37,218 nt of DNA from the IMG/VR virus record IMGVR_UViG_3300046522_000441, positions 1 through 37,218 of that record; one strand, 5' to 3'. The notes beneath the pieces are model-generated. The model did not search any database. It was given only the letters and a program-made list of their open reading frames with translations, and was not told the origin of the DNA. This document shows positions 36,756 through 37,218 of this stretch, piece by piece. How positions within the stretch are numbered: position 1 is the first letter of the stretch; every line of letters begins with the position of its first letter. This DNA is from a virus. A program made the translations under genes and the position numbers.

Positions 36756-37218
36756 ATCCAGTGTGAGCGACGTCGTGAAACCGCCGCTGCCGTCTATCCG
36801 GTGCGACACCTCGGCAATTTGCCATTTCTGTGCGTCGATCTCGCTCTTGAATCCTGACAATGCGACCGAGCGCTCGGGCATCAAGCTCGCGTCGCCGTAG
36901 GCGAGCGTGAGCGTGAACTCGGCGGCGGTGCGTGCGTCGCGGCGCTTGGCGCCCTCGGCGGCGGCTTTCGCGTCGCTCTCGCTCGCATAGGTGCGCTTCA
37001 ACCGGCGCGGGTTTTTGGTCCCGCCGACCTTCACCACTTCATGTTTGGCCTTCGCCTGGTCGCGCCATTGCGCTTCGACACCGTCGTGCTCATCGCGCGT
37101 TTTCCGCGTCCAGCCATAGCTGCTGCACATGCCCTTATCGATTGTGAGACCGGGGATGGCGGCGCCGCCGGCGGTGGTGCCGACGCCTATGGGCGCGAGG
37201 ATCAGCGTACCCGCCTTG
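36744..37218 (-). CDS. D: Late control/tail protein gpD, C-terminal part (runs in from the window end)
   Basis: C-terminal half of the baseplate hub gene whose start lies at 633. Joined through the 34-base terminal overlap, the frame is continuous: the duplicated segment encodes KAGTLILAPIG in both copies. The C-terminus (LSGFKSEIDAQKW, then GGFTTSLTLDL) matches the end of P2 gpD (VSGFKRVIDEQDW, then GFTTSLELEV). The stop TAG is at 36744-36746. The gene ends tail to tail with the plus-strand gene 36360-36755, overlapping it by 12 bases, and I see no terminator hairpin between them. The only difference between the two copies of the overlap is ATA versus ATC, both Ile. Confidence 0.92.
   Translation of the reverse strand, partial: KAGTLILAPIGVGTTAGGAAIPGLTIDKGMCSSYGWTRKTRDEHDGVEAQWRDQAKAKHEVVKVGGTKNPRRLKRTYASESDAKAAAEGAKRRDARTAAEFTLTLAYGDASLMPERSVALSGFKSEIDAQKWQIAEVSHRIDGSGGFTTSLTLDLGA
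37185..37218. repeat. Terminal overlap of the contig (right copy)
   Basis: Right copy of the 34-base overlap. The single difference from the left copy changes ATC to ATA, both isoleucine, so it may be a real variant in the sampled population or an end-of-contig error. Confidence 0.9.

Noticed and set aside
1-37218. P4-like satellite rather than a complete phage, suggested by primase and Ogr/Delta-type gene
   Set aside because: A full set of P2-type head, tail, terminase, portal and lysis genes is present.
1-37218. tRNA genes, rRNA, CRISPR arrays or insertion sequences
   Set aside because: Reading through the window I saw no cloverleaf with conserved arms, no spaced repeat array and no transposase.

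Overview
The window is a complete or nearly complete temperate phage genome of the P2 type (contractile tail, Peduoviridae-like). The first 34 bases and the last 34 bases are the same sequence with one mismatch (position 4 versus 37188). The late gene D reads in frame across that join, so the record is best read as a circular contig of about 37,184 bp opened inside gene D. The DNA is GC-rich. Three features point to an alphaproteobacterial host, probably Sphingomonadaceae: two LexA boxes of the GTTC-N7-GTTC type, a GapR-family protein, and the general protein character. The host assignment is inference.

Layout. The late region is 1-21365 plus 36744-37218. On the minus strand, in transcription order, it carries O-N-M-L-X, holin, small membrane protein, endolysin, Rz/Rz1, R and S, then J-I-H, a small gene and V, then W-FI-FII-E/E'-T-U-D. 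The terminase P and portal Q genes diverge on the plus strand from O. Two plus-strand cargo genes interrupt the late block: a small membrane protein (6357) and an FRG-domain protein (11192). A near-identical 29-bp palindrome precedes each of the three minus-strand operons (6248, 11081, 18429). Together with an Ogr-type zinc finger gene at 32492 it looks like the phage's own late-promoter system.

21366-24430 is the cos-proximal accessory region. It holds a structured cos candidate, an N6-adenine methyltransferase, a LexA-box-controlled two-gene unit that includes an HExxH protein, and an AT-rich stretch with repeated GGTTAG motifs that is a candidate origin. 24436-33895 is a long leftward early operon. 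It runs from Cro-like, an unassigned ORF, CII-like and Ogr-like genes through a zinc-ribbon/TOPRIM/helicase primase, zinc-ribbon proteins, a GapR-like protein, an acyl-carrier-like protein, many tiny genes and a second methyltransferase to a large serine integrase. Most of its junctions are ATGA or GTGA overlaps. P2's rolling-circle gpA and tyrosine integrase were not seen; a P4-like primase-helicase and a serine recombinase stand in their place.

33896-36755 is the immunity and lysogenic side. It holds a divergent operator region, an S24 (LexA-like) repressor, a zinc-ribbon membrane protein, a small membrane protein, an SRAP abasic-site protein under a LexA box, and an unknown gene convergent with D. 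Proposed logic: SOS inactivates the repressor; the early operon makes CII, Ogr and the replication proteins; Ogr then switches on the late operons at the palindromes.
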